This document shows positions 46,681 to 57,559 of a stretch of 64,000 nt of DNA, piece after piece (the first letter of the stretch is position 1; each line of letters begins with the position of its first letter). The notes under the pieces are model-generated. The model had not been told where the DNA came from and did not search any database. It saw nothing but the letters and a program-made list of their open reading frames with translations. Both the position numbers and the translations under genes were made by a program. The DNA is taken from NCBI GenBank assembly GCA_023846275.1, contig CM043871.1, positions 26,938,569 to 27,002,568 on the forward strand, read 5' to 3'. This stretch comes from Vanilla planifolia. Its lineage: Eukaryota; Streptophyta; Magnoliopsida; Asparagales; Orchidaceae.

Positions 46681-47526
46681 CAATTGAAGAGAAGTTTATT
46701 ATTATAGCAAAAAAACTATTTGAAACTTTTTGGAATCTTTTGAAAATTGAACCAAGCTATTAGTAATTGAGAACTAAAGGAAGAACAAGTAAGAATAGTT
46801 CGTGTTACTTGAGATTTAATTGGAATATTTTTCTAGTAGATAACAGTATTTAGATCATGAAAATTCAATTTCTTAAAGATTGAAATTAATTTGACCATTT
46901 GAATCAAGGAGAATTTTGTTTTTCCCCCATCTATTCAATTTTTTTAAATTATGCTAAAAAAATATCTTCTTTCAAACTTTTTTAAATAAATAAATTTTTA
47001 TCAAAATTCTATTTTTTTCACACAATTTTTTCCAAATATATTTTTTAAACTCATGAACTACTTTAAAAAAGAGCTTTACTCGTAAAAATATTTTTTTTAT
47101 TACTTCATTTGCTTTACATGTTGCTTTGAATTATTAATATTATTTTTAACCAAAATCCCAGAAATTAGGTTCCTGAACAATTTTATTGCAATTTAATAGA
47201 GCAATTTTGGGATGCGAATTTTAGGGAAAAAAATCCCCTTAATTCTTTCCTGAAAATATTTGAATTTGATATTTATTATTATATTTTGATTATTGCAGGT
47301 ATAAAATCATGAAGATTAAAGATGTATAAAGATATGATTAAGTGGCTTACTTAGATCAAAGAAGACTACTTCAAATGCTATCACTTTGAGAGAAAATTAA
47401 AAATTTCAACGGATTTGATTAATGCATTTCAAGAATATGCATGAATCTTCATCAATTTTATAAAGAAACTGAAAATGGAATGAAATCATAGCAAATAATA
47501 CCTAAATAATTACAAAAAATCACTAT

Positions 47527-47534
47527 TATAAATA
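47527..47534 (+). promoter_or_regulatory. TATA box of defensin-like gene 2
   Basis: TATAAATACCCAA, conserved with gene 1, 42 bases before the ATG at 47576. Confidence 0.7.
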
Positions 47535-47575
47535 CCCAATATGCAACCAAAGATGATCAACAAAAGTTGAACAAT

Positions 47576-47951
47576 ATGAAACCTTCTTCAACAACCATCT
47601 TTCTCACTTGCATGCTCTTTGCAAGCCTCATGGCAAACAATGGTAAAATGATTTGTTTGTTTCTTTTTATGTTATTATAGTATTTTCTCATCATAAAATG
47701 CTTAATAAAAACATATGTATTTTCTTTATAACATGATTGCATTTTTGTTAGTGATATCAATTTTGATTAACTTTGTAGGCTTCGTGATAGCTCAACACTG
47801 TTGTACTGATAATCATAAGTGGGGAAATCCAGGACAAGAACTTGTTGGTTGCTTTGACAATTCTGCATGCAATGATTGGTGTATTGCAAATTGCAGGGGC
47901 GGAGAGTGCTTGATTCGTAACAAACTTCATGTTTGTCATTGTTACTGCTAA
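47576..47951 (+). CDS. Defensin-like secreted cysteine-rich peptide 2
   Basis: Two exons, 47576-47642 and 47779-47951, with a 136-bp phase-1 intron at the same position as in gene 1, giving 79 residues. The signal peptide is MKPSSTTIFLTCMLFASLMA. The mature part from QHCC keeps all ten cysteines, CNDWC, the gamma-core-like GEC, the C-terminal HVCHCYC and the 52-residue length. 41 of these 52 residues match gene 1; changes cluster in the loop after CCTD and around the helix, while the C-terminal RNKLHVCHCYC is identical. That pattern fits a maintained functional peptide. The upstream ATG homologous to 42215 of gene 1 (here 47552) opens a five-codon reading frame ending in TGA, so the ATG at 47576 is the better start. 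Function is unknown beyond the family. Confidence 0.9.
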
Positions 47952-50204
47952 TTAGATAAATAACATGCATTTTGTTGTAATAGGAGTGCAACAACTGCAG
48001 TGGAATAAGAATACTTTGTATTCACTTAATATATTTCTTATGAACTTCTACTCATTGTCTAAGTTTTCTCATTCTTTTTTCACATCAAAACGATTTTCTA
48101 TCAAATATACTTTCTCTGTACGACTAATAATAAAAAATACCACCAAAGATTCATTGACTTAATCAAGTTTTACTTGATTAACTATCTAATATTATATAAG
48201 CTCACTGAGTAGTGTTTTTCAACTTTCTTTAGTGTTCAGTTCATCTTATTACCTTTTACAACAAAGTGAATTAAATTCAATGATTAAGAAGGAAGAGCGA
48301 GTATGGTTTAATTAAAACCCTAATAAGTGTTAACCTAGATTATATGTAATTATAAGAAAGAAATTAAATAGTTTTTGAAGAAGGGTGTTTTTTAATGAAT
48401 AGAATCCAACAACAAACCTATTCATATAGATTGTGGGATATTCTTTCATATTTCATTTATTGTGGTTAATCCAAAAGTCTAGAGGTGTAAGCAAGAACCT
48501 ATTATATGGAGAAGAGGAGAGCTCAATTAGTTGTTAGTTTGGCAATGACTCTCTTAAGTTAAAAAAACATGAAAAGAAAAGCATCTAAAAATAGTTTATT
48601 GAAAACAATTTCTTCTACTAATATCACAATTTAAATCACCCACTTTATTGATGTTAAAAATTTATACTCCTAGAGAGTGACAAACTATTTATATAAGAGT
48701 TAAAGAAATGCAAAAAAACAAAAATAAAAATAAAGAAAAAATTTAATAAATAGTATAATAATTTTTATTTGAATACATCAATATTGTGAAAAAAACATAG
48801 AAGTAGCAACAATAATCAAGACAAGATCTACTAACAATAAAACAAAATAATATTCTTTAATTTTATATAATGGATTTTCATGAGAAAGACAATGAAATAT
48901 GATTCTGCAAAGATGACTCATAGGTTTAGCATCTTATTTACCAAGGAGAGTGTTTAACTAAGGAGAACATTATCTAGAATATTGTGAGCAATCACTTGTG
49001 CTCTTTGTTTAATGATTGTTGGCTTTGCCTTATTACCATTAGCTATTGATGATGAGCTAAATGGTGTTTAATGATAGCAAAATTATGAGCATGGTTAGAA
49101 TTTAATAGGCTATACCCAAAACCTAGTTAAGTCAAAATAATGTTATATTTATTTAACAATAATAATCCTTTTCACTTGCATAATCTTCACAACCATAGCC
49201 AAAACAAGATCATTATTTACTATTATGCTATCACAAAGCATCTAAGATTTTTCTTGAGAAAAAAATTATGGATAATTTGATTTTTTTTTTTTTTTTTTTT
49301 GTTTCCTTCATTGTCAATTTGGTCGATCAAAAAGAAATTTCTTGAGGCTTTTATAATATATGTTAAGGGTAAAGCTTTTTCTTGCTCATTTTTATAAGAA
49401 AAATAATATTTGTTGAGAAAAAATATTTAATTAGTCATTGATGTCTTTTATGATTAAATTTAATTTCATCATTTCTAAGTATATTCTTAATAAATATCAT
49501 TTGTGCAAATTCATGATTTTATTTAATTTTTTTCTCTTAAAAATCCATTATTATAAATTTTTGAGCTTATATATAATATGATAACTAAAGGAATGGCTTG
49601 GTTGTACATAGAATTTCATATTATAAATTAATAATTCTAGCTTTAATATATCTTTGATGATATTTAGAAAGAGTTGAACATCAACTTTATGTCATCTTAC
49701 AACAAAAATACTTATTTCATATCTTAACTCATCTAATTTAGAACAAATATAAGCTTGACCTTCCATTCTTTGATTTACTTGAGATGAATCTTATAAATTA
49801 ATTATTTGAGTCTTATGAGTCAAGTATAGAATTAAACTCTAATCAAAGATAATTTTTGAAAGAGAAAAAATATTAACTCAATAAAAAAATAAAATTTAAA
49901 TTAATTTTTAAATATTTTTCCTTAAAACTTAAAAAAAATCAAATTCTTAATATGTTTTTACTAAAAAAAACTCTATCTTCTTAAAACTCATTTTTAGGTT
50001 TTTATAATGCTTGTATACAAATATAACTATTTTAAAAAATAATTTTTTTGGCAAATCAATCATCAAATAAAATCTTAGGTGATCAATCACCTAAAGTAAA
50101 GATAACGGTGGAGAGAGGAGAAACAATATGATTTTATTTACTCTTATTTTGACGGGAATAATATAATATTTTTGATGAGTTGGATGATTTCGCAAAGTGC
50201 AAAA

Positions 50205-50208
<4 letters not shown>
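47952..50208. other. Intergenic AT-rich region before the tyrosyl-tRNA synthetase gene
   Basis: The left half belongs to the duplicated block. A T-tract of about 20 bases lies at 49.28-49.30 kb. The stretch 49.3-50.2 kb has no recognisable gene. Confidence 0.6.

Positions 50209-50271
<63 letters not shown>
50209..50271. repeat. (AT)n microsatellite in the proximal promoter of the TyrRS gene
   Basis: 63 bases of uninterrupted AT ending 82 bases before the ATG at 50354. Confidence 0.95.
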
Positions 50272-50273
<2 letters not shown>

Positions 50274-50353
50274 TACCTGGAAAACCATGACCAACCTCGT
50301 CCGAACATAGAAGAACAATAGTTGTCGGAGAGGGCTGTACCTCAAGTCAAGCT

Positions 50354-51862
50354 ATGGCCTCGGCCGCTGCGGCGATGCTTCTGCGGCCATCAGCAATCCG
50401 CTTCCTTCGTCGGAAGCACAGCTGCACCACCCATGTTCGTCTCTCCTTTCGCTTTTTATTACACTCATCAACCCCTGGAACTCTTGAAGCTCGACCTCAG
50501 CATGCCATCCCCAACGTCATCGACATTCTAAAGGAGCGCGGCCTCCTCGAATCCATCACCAGCGAAAATCTAAGGTCAGTGTGCTCAAATTCGAATGCTA
50601 TTCCCCTCAGAGTTTACTGCGGCTTCGATCCCACGGCCGAAAGCTTGCATTTGGGAAACCTTATTGGAATCATCGTCCTCTCCTGGTTTCGGAGTTGCGG
50701 CCACAAGGTAGTTGCTCTCATCGGTGGCGCCACTGGCCGGATTGGAGATCCTTCGGGGAAAAGCTTCGAGAGACCGGAATTGAGTTTGGAAACCATTGAG
50801 AAAAACAGCGCGGGAATTAGGGCTCTTATCTATAATATTCTGGGCACTGTTGATGACGAGAATTTCGATTTCGTAGATATGGGTTATGCAAAAGATGCGA
50901 TTTTGACTTCTGAATGCAAAGATTTGTATGATTCTTTTGTAATTTTAGATAATTTCGACTGGTGGAAGGACATCACGTTGCTGAGTTTCCTTAGAGAAGT
51001 GGGGAGGTACGCCAGGGTGGGTACTATGATGGCAAAGGAGAGTGTGAAGAAGCGAATGATGTCAGAGGAAGGAATGAGCTATACCGAATTCACCTATCAG
51101 TTACTTCAGGGTTATGACTTTCTTTACATGTTTAAAAATATGGGCGTAAATGTTCAGATAGGTGGGAGTGATCAGTGGGGGAACATTACTGCCGGAACTG
51201 AGCTCATCCGGAAGATTTTGCAGGTGGAAGGTGCTTATGGAGTTACCTTCCCACTTTTGGTGAAGAGTGATGGGTCTAAGTTTGGCAAATCAGAAAGTGG
51301 TTCTATTTGGTTGTCGCCAACAATGCTATCTCCTTATAAGTTCTATCAATACTTCTTTTCGGTGCCGGATGTAGATGTTGTGAGGTTTTTGAAGATTCTT
51401 ACTTTCTTGAGCCTGGAGGAGATTCAGGAGTTGGAAGAAGATATGAAGAAGCCATCATACGTTCCCAATTCTGTCCAGAGGAGGCTTGCAGAAGAAGTAA
51501 CAAGATTTGTCCATGGCAAGGAAGGACTTGCTGAAGCTTTGAAGGCAACTGAGGCTTTAAAGCCTGGGGCAGAAGCAGATTTGGATTTGGAGACCATTGA
51601 AGGAATAGCAAAGGATGTTCCTTCGTACTGTATGCCATATAAGCAGGTTTTGAATTCATCCCTTGTTGATATCTCTGTTGCTTCTGGTTTGCTTGGTAGT
51701 AAGTCTGCTGTCCGCCGTTTGGTGAAACAAGGTGGGCTATATTTGAATAACAAGAGGATTGATTGTGAGGACAAGAAGATTGAAGAAATAGATATTGTGC
51801 ATGGAAAACTATTGTTGTTATCTGCTGGAAAAAAGAATAAGATGGTAATAAGGATATCTTGA
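50354..51862 (+). CDS. Tyrosyl-tRNA synthetase, bacterial/organelle type
   Basis: Charges tRNA-Tyr with tyrosine using ATP; this class I enzyme of bacterial type serves chloroplasts and mitochondria in plants. One uninterrupted ORF of 502 residues. Residues 1 to about 45 are rich in A, R, S and T and look like an organelle transit peptide. The catalytic domain follows with VYCGFDPTAESLHLGN (HIGH motif as HLGN, 99-102), GGATGRIGDPSGK (124-136), QIGGSDQWGNITAG (268-281) and the KMSKS-type loop KFGKS (309-313). Residues of about 427-500 form a C-terminal S4-type tRNA-binding domain (ASGLLGSKSAVRRLVKQGG). Length and order match the family and all key motifs are intact. The ATG chosen is the first in frame and gives the transit peptide. 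An (AT)n tract lies just upstream. Confidence 0.97.
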   Translation: MASAAAAMLLRPSAIRFLRRKHSCTTHVRLSFRFLLHSSTPGTLEARPQHAIPNVIDILKERGLLESITSENLRSVCSNSNAIPLRVYCGFDPTAESLHLGNLIGIIVLSWFRSCGHKVVALIGGATGRIGDPSGKSFERPELSLETIEKNSAGIRALIYNILGTVDDENFDFVDMGYAKDAILTSECKDLYDSFVILDNFDWWKDITLLSFLREVGRYARVGTMMAKESVKKRMMSEEGMSYTEFTYQLLQGYDFLYMFKNMGVNVQIGGSDQWGNITAGTELIRKILQVEGAYGVTFPLLVKSDGSKFGKSESGSIWLSPTMLSPYKFYQYFFSVPDVDVVRFLKILTFLSLEEIQELEEDMKKPSYVPNSVQRRLAEEVTRFVHGKEGLAEALKATEALKPGAEADLDLETIEGIAKDVPSYCMPYKQVLNSSLVDISVASGLLGSKSAVRRLVKQGGLYLNNKRIDCEDKKIEEIDIVHGKLLLLSAGKKNKMVIRIS

Positions 51863-52669
51863 TACGTTGACACATTCAGGTCAACTGCTTGTATGTGAAT
51901 AACATTTTTTTCCTTTATTAATCCCATTTTCCCATGCCAAATGAATTCGCAAATCAGATCTACACAGTGGTGTTTACTGAACAAGCGTTATGTGCTGATT
52001 GCAATGTTATTCATTCAATTTTTCTGAGGATGCATTGCATTTGCAACTTTTATCTTTCTTCTCTTCTGGCTTCTCCTGCCATACTACCATGTGTATAATA
52101 GGAACATAACAAAAACATGGCGCCCTTTCCCCTTGACACATCGGCAAACATAAGAACATGTTACGTGGGAGTTTTCATATAGTATGCTTCTCTAGGCTTA
52201 CATTTTTAATATTGAGGTAGATTGCCCACAAATACTTGAAGATATTGTTTATGCAATTATCTTCACAGTATCAAATTTCCACAAAGTTCATGATATCAAA
52301 TTGAACCTCTTCAATGAAAATGTCATAAGTAGTTGAGCCGCAAGTATACCAAGTTATTATCTTTCCTGTATACTTTGCTTTCCCCAATATCTTGTAGATG
52401 TTATATTTAAAAGTTGTCAATTATTTTTATAATATATTTCTAATCCACTGACTTGTAAAATTATCTTTTTTCTCCTATGGTTTTGTTTGGACATAACCTC
52501 TTCTTTTCCAATCATGAGAACTCCATACAACTTAGTATCCTTGGTTAATCTTAAACTTTTGTCCCTTTTTGTAGGCTTGAGTTATGTGATGTTTTAAATG
52601 TATTTTATAAATTTCTTTTGCTCTTAGAAGTAATATTGATTAGGTGATTGTTCTTTGAAATACAAGTAG
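51863..52669. other. 3' flank of TyrRS gene and intergenic sequence
   Basis: About 800 bases downstream of the stop, presumably containing the 3' UTR. No further gene or repeat recognised. Confidence 0.5.
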
Positions 52670-55600
52670 GTAAATGCCCTAGAGAAGTTTTAGAACCTTC
52701 GAGAAATTGCACTCAAAGAAGCATAACGAGGAGCAAAAACATCGGGACTTCTAAGATCGTTGAACTTAATTATTTTTTGAAGTTTTTGTGAATTTGAGAA
52801 AACCTCAAGAACAGGAGGATTGTCTAAGGAAATTCTAGTGTCGAAAACATAGAACCTAACTTAGACATTTTCAATATGAATATTTTTCTCAAGAAAACTA
52901 TTTGAATAAAGATTTGAGAAAGATTAATAGCTTTATTGGAATTAGGTTGAGTGAGTGCAACAATCAAAGGATTGTGAGAGACCCTACTTATTTTTGCTAG
53001 AACTTAACACTGCTTATGTGGCAATCCTTATTGGTTTAAGCTATATAAGAACCCATTAAATTTGTTATTATTAGGAGTTTTATTGATGCTAATAAAATCT
53101 AATCATTCTTTTAATGGAGTTAATTAAGAAGAGATCTTTATTTAATCTCCATCTTCAAATCCATGTGTTCCTTATCTCTCGTACTTGTGATTAGTGCTTG
53201 GTCTTATCAGAAAGAGAAGAATTTGTAAATTGGTTCATTCCTTGATTGAGTTTTTGTTAGTAGTGGATCATGAACAAATCATTTGATATCAAAGTTGACT
53301 CGTTCTTGTATGATAGAGCCTACAAGATTCAAGAAGGAAAATAATCATTGTCCTCTACACCAATTTGAAGAGGCTATGAGAGAAGAGGTTAGAAGAATGG
53401 TACACAAAGGAGAGTTTATTTGATCATTAGAGCTATAAATTACATGCCTGGCATAGATTGTTTAAGCCCTGGTAAGGTTTTGTTGAAGTAGTAATAAGCC
53501 GAATTATTAGTTGAGGATCAATATTTCTATCGAGATTGAGAGCAACTGAGCCAATGGGATAAAGTTAGGTATACCTAAGCATACTAGAAGGAACCAATGA
53601 TAATGAAGCTAGCAATGTCAATTTAGCACCATTTCATTGTGAAAGCTAACAAAATCCTTTCAAGGTGAAAGCCAAAGTGTATCGATCATCTTTAGTAATA
53701 CTTTTCATTACAAATTGATGATAAAAGTCATGAGTCATGCCTTAAAATGGTAGAAAGTTCATCTTTAAAGGAATGCAACATAAGGTGTAGGTTAGTGCAA
53801 TTTCAAGAAGATGCTTTTACAATAGTTTTACTTGATGGTATACATTCACGAAGGATGACAGAAGTGACACAACCTTCAACATTAATAAGGTCAGATGCTA
53901 TAGGAGTAATCTATAAATTCCAGGCACAAGTTGTTGTTCTTAGAGTTTTGTTAGATGAGGCGTCAATGATGATAGTCATTTTGACATTGCCTGCTTACTC
54001 TTGTACTTGGATTATTTCATTTCACCACTCTGATTCAGGCCAACTCATTTGAAGTAATTATTTAGATGAAAAAAAAAAAAGGTTGATAGGAGATAGCTTC
54101 AATAACTAAACCTAAGAACTTAAGAAAGGTCAAGAGGTGAGTGAGGAAGCAAAAGGACAATGGCAATCCCTTGGAAAAGAAGAGGTCCTAAAAGTGCGAA
54201 AGGTCAACTTGGAAAATTATTTTGCATCCATTGTCAGTTAATTGGTCGCACCAATTATAAATGTTAGAAATTGCATCCCAAATTACATCATAAGATGAAA
54301 AAAATTGAGAACAAAGGAAAATGAGTAATAATTGCATCCAAGCAGTATCAAGAGCTTGAAACAATGAAGAGTCTTGCCTTAGGAAGCCAATGGAAACCAA
54401 TAAGATAAGATGTAGAAGGAGATTTGGGAGGTCCTGCTTGTTTTCAGATTGCAGGTTAAGGAGTTAGAATAATCAATGATGTGAGCAAAAATATCATCTT
54501 GAGCAATCTTGCATAACACTTGGGACTCGTGACAATCCCTCACACATAGTTGAACATTCTAGGTTAGATTTAGAAGAATGCAAAGACAAAAATCAAAGAT
54601 AGTGTTTAGCGAAACTCATTATAAATAAGAACTATATCGAGGAGGTAAAGTGCAGAGTCATACCTCTCGATATTTTTTGGATAACGCTCAGTCGCCCTAT
54701 TTGTTGTATAGGGATATTGTATACTTTTGTCAAGCACAAAAGTATCAATTTACAAAGCATGAAAAGAATTGTCTCCTACATAGAAGAACTTCAACTATTG
54801 ACTTATTAGCTGTCCAATAGATGGAATGGTCAATCGAAATATCTTGGAGATATGCCTTACCACTTTTCTAACTCAATAAAACGGATGGACAGGTTTATAA
54901 TTATGAGGGAAGGGTGGACAAGAGTTTATGTGGATCATTGACAAGTATTCCATTCATTGTGAAGAAGCATGAGGGCTAAAGAGAAGCGCAGAACATGATT
55001 ACTCTTGTATGGAATGCACCTTTGGCAAGCATGAAGATGCATCGACTCTCAATGGTGGAATTTGAGGAAACAAGCAAGTTAGTGAGCTACTCGAAACAAG
55101 AGCCGTAGAGTCGGATAGTTCACCACATTGATCGATCACCTGTCATAGTGGTTCCTAATAAGGGAATACATGTGTGTTGACTTCTCTGCTCTTAATAAAG
55201 TTATGGTCAAGATATCCATTGCCTTGAATTGATGTGGTTGGCCTAATTGCTGATATATACCAAGTCAGGCTTGCAAGGAACTGCCCGAGTAATAGAGTTC
55301 TCGTACATAGACACAGCTGCAACAAGTATGATATCCAAAGTGGTTGGTCTATTTGCTGTAGTATAATCTCTTTTTGAAGTATAAAAAGGAACTCTACTAA
55401 CTTGTCGGCATGCTAACGAGAACTCTAGTATATCTAAAAGATCATACAGATCCCTGCAGAAGAGCCCACGGAAAATATTTTGAGTTATTATAAAGATTCT
55501 GATCATCAAAGCATTCTAGAAGAATTGAAGCACTCAAACTTTGATCTATAAGAAGGTTTACTCTAATGGGGAATCAACTTTGCATTCCTCACGAGGGTTG

Positions 55601-56590
55601 CAACTTGAGATGGATTGAGAATTACATATGTAGAATGCGTTAGGTCACTTCGATTTAAAAAAGATAATTTAGAATTTATAGAGGCCTATCTATTACCCTT
55701 AAATGACATTTGATATAGAGAATTTTTTTCAAGATTTATATTTTGTAATGTGGCAAGGACAATCGAAAATATAGATTGTACGTGTCATCATTAATATGTG
55801 ATGGACAGAAATGATTTTGATAGATATTTTGGATAGTTTATTAAAGTATCAAAATGTTCACAACCATCTATTGTATATAAGTTTTTGAAGATTTCAAAAC
55901 TACTATCATCGTTTAATAGAACTTTCAATGAATTTTTCGAAGAGCATAAGCTCCAAGGTTTCATTTAACATTGGATAGAATGGACATATGCTATCAATTG
56001 TAAAAGAAATTAGAATTTCCTCATCTCATCTTCTCCATGTGAAAACAATTCACAAATTATTGTGGAAATCTCTTGTATTTAGAAATCTCTCGGAAAACTT
56101 AAATCTTCAAAAGAAAAGTCATATAATTAGAAGATTGATCTTTGTGAAATAAGGAAACTACCTCGAGAAGTTATGGAACCCTCGATAAATTATCCTCAAG
56201 AAAAATTTAATAAGTAGCAAAAGACCTTCAAACGTTGAGTAACATTGACATAAAGGGATTTTCGAGATAGTTTATTGGGGTTAGACACATCGAGGGATAA
56301 TGCTCTTAGAAAATTCTCGAGTTTGTAAGACAAAGATTCACCAAAACATTTCCCAGACGAATGGGTTTCTTAAGAAAAATGCTTGAAGGACTCAAGGTAG
56401 GCAACTACGCTTTCGAGGAGCCAAGCCGATTTGGTGCAACAATCGCAAGGATTACAAGGGCCACCTATTTTGGTAGGGAGTTGGCTGCCTAAGGTGTAGT
56501 CCTAAAAGGGTTAACCCATATAAAAACCCTTTAGGTCCTCTGCCCCTAATGCGTGCTTTTCAATGAAATTGAAGAAAGCTAACTGCACTG
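52670..56590 (+). mobile_element. Fossil LTR retrotransposon (Ty3/gypsy-like), reduced
   Basis: Sequences at about 52.67-53.11 kb and 56.16-56.59 kb share scattered words in the same order (GTGCAACAATC, then AAGGATT; a TATATAAGAACCC / CATATAAAAACCC segment), as expected of very diverged LTRs. Between them are a gag-like stretch (53.34 kb, EEAMREEVRRMVHKG), a zinc-knuckle-like stretch near 54.21 kb, and a piece like the start of gypsy RT near 55.17 kb (CVDFSALNKVMVK). It is much shorter than a whole element; no integrase was seen. It has many breaks and is old. Confidence 0.55.
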
Positions 56591-56735
56591 GTTAGCTGAT
56601 TTAATGAAACGAGTTCTTTCTAAGCTTTCCCCAACCAACTATGGCAGTTCAAACAGCATTCTATTTCTATCAGTATTTTCATTAAGCTACTGTTACATTT
56701 GATTATGTTTTCCCACAAAATACCATTCTGAAGAA

Positions 56736-56738
<3 letters not shown>

Positions 56739-56772
<34 letters not shown>
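56739..56772. repeat. (AT)17 microsatellite
   Basis: 34 bases of uninterrupted AT. Confidence 0.95.
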
Positions 56773-56775
<3 letters not shown>

Positions 56776-57169
56776 TGTTTGGTTAATTTTAACTGTGTGC
56801 TTGTTATAGCTTCTCTGGAATAGAAGAGACACGAACGGTTTTCTTTTCTTTTCTATGAAATTGACTCTTTTTAAGATTTTTTTATACAGTTTTAAACATA
56901 ATTATTTATTTATCTTACTATTGTTATTTTTATTTCTTGCCAATTTTAGATTTTTAAGATGAAATTCATCAGATGTATCTTTTTGTTCAATACCTGCTTC
57001 ACGTATGTTTTTTGTTTGATTAATGTTATTATAATTATTTACGTATACATTTTTAATAATGTTAATATATGCAAAACAAATTATTGAAAGATTTATTAAT
57101 AAAGTAAATATTAAATAATGTCTGTAGCATACAAAGCATTAACCTGATCACATATCATTAAATCTACTA

Positions 57170-57550
57170 ATCTGTCGCTGTCGTTCTCTTTTTAGCGTTC
57201 CTTGTTGCATATAACGCCAGCTTAGGCCATAATTAAGAAAGTGGCGTCTCGGAGTCGTGACCGATGCGAGGGCATCAGCCGCGCACGAACGCCTTGTGCT
57301 CGACCCATGCGTCAATTTGTCTTCCACGTCCTCCCGAAAACGACCTGAATTAGGGTTGCCGTTGTCATCACAGCTGCGCTTATCCCTACGCCCGGGCGGC
57401 GATTGGCTGCCAGGTATTTGTTTAAGCTCAGTTATCACCTTTATTAAGTGGATTACCGCCTTCTTTCGTTTCTTGTTCGGTAAGCCTGCATCTTTAACGA
57501 CAGCATACGTGCCGGGTTGCATCACCCTTCTCATGGCCATAAGCAAGCAA
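57170..57550. other. GC-rich island with open frames on both strands, identity unknown
   Basis: About 380 bases of clearly higher GC than the flanks on both sides. An open frame of 132 codons covers it on the minus strand (57148-57546, including KDAGLPNKKRKKAVIHLIKV) and one of 98 codons on the plus strand (57257-57553). Neither resembles a family I know. It could be a gene fragment, a first exon, an LTR or foreign sequence. Confidence 0.3.
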
Positions 57551-57559
57551 TAGTTTATT

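Larger units (their letters stand above)
46960..49120. repeat. Duplicated block, right copy (carries defensin-like gene 2)
   Basis: Partner of 41800-43895. It carries extra unmatched sequence upstream of the gene (roughly 47.10-47.39 kb), otherwise the same order of conserved words. Divergence is visible throughout the non-coding parts, so the duplication is not recent. Confidence 0.8.

Noticed and set aside
51399-51984. Two minus-strand ORFs of 158 and 186 codons
   Set aside because: Shadows of the 3' part of the tyrosyl-tRNA synthetase gene.
53747-54052. 101-codon plus-strand ORF
   Set aside because: It lies inside the fossil LTR element and shows no host protein similarity.
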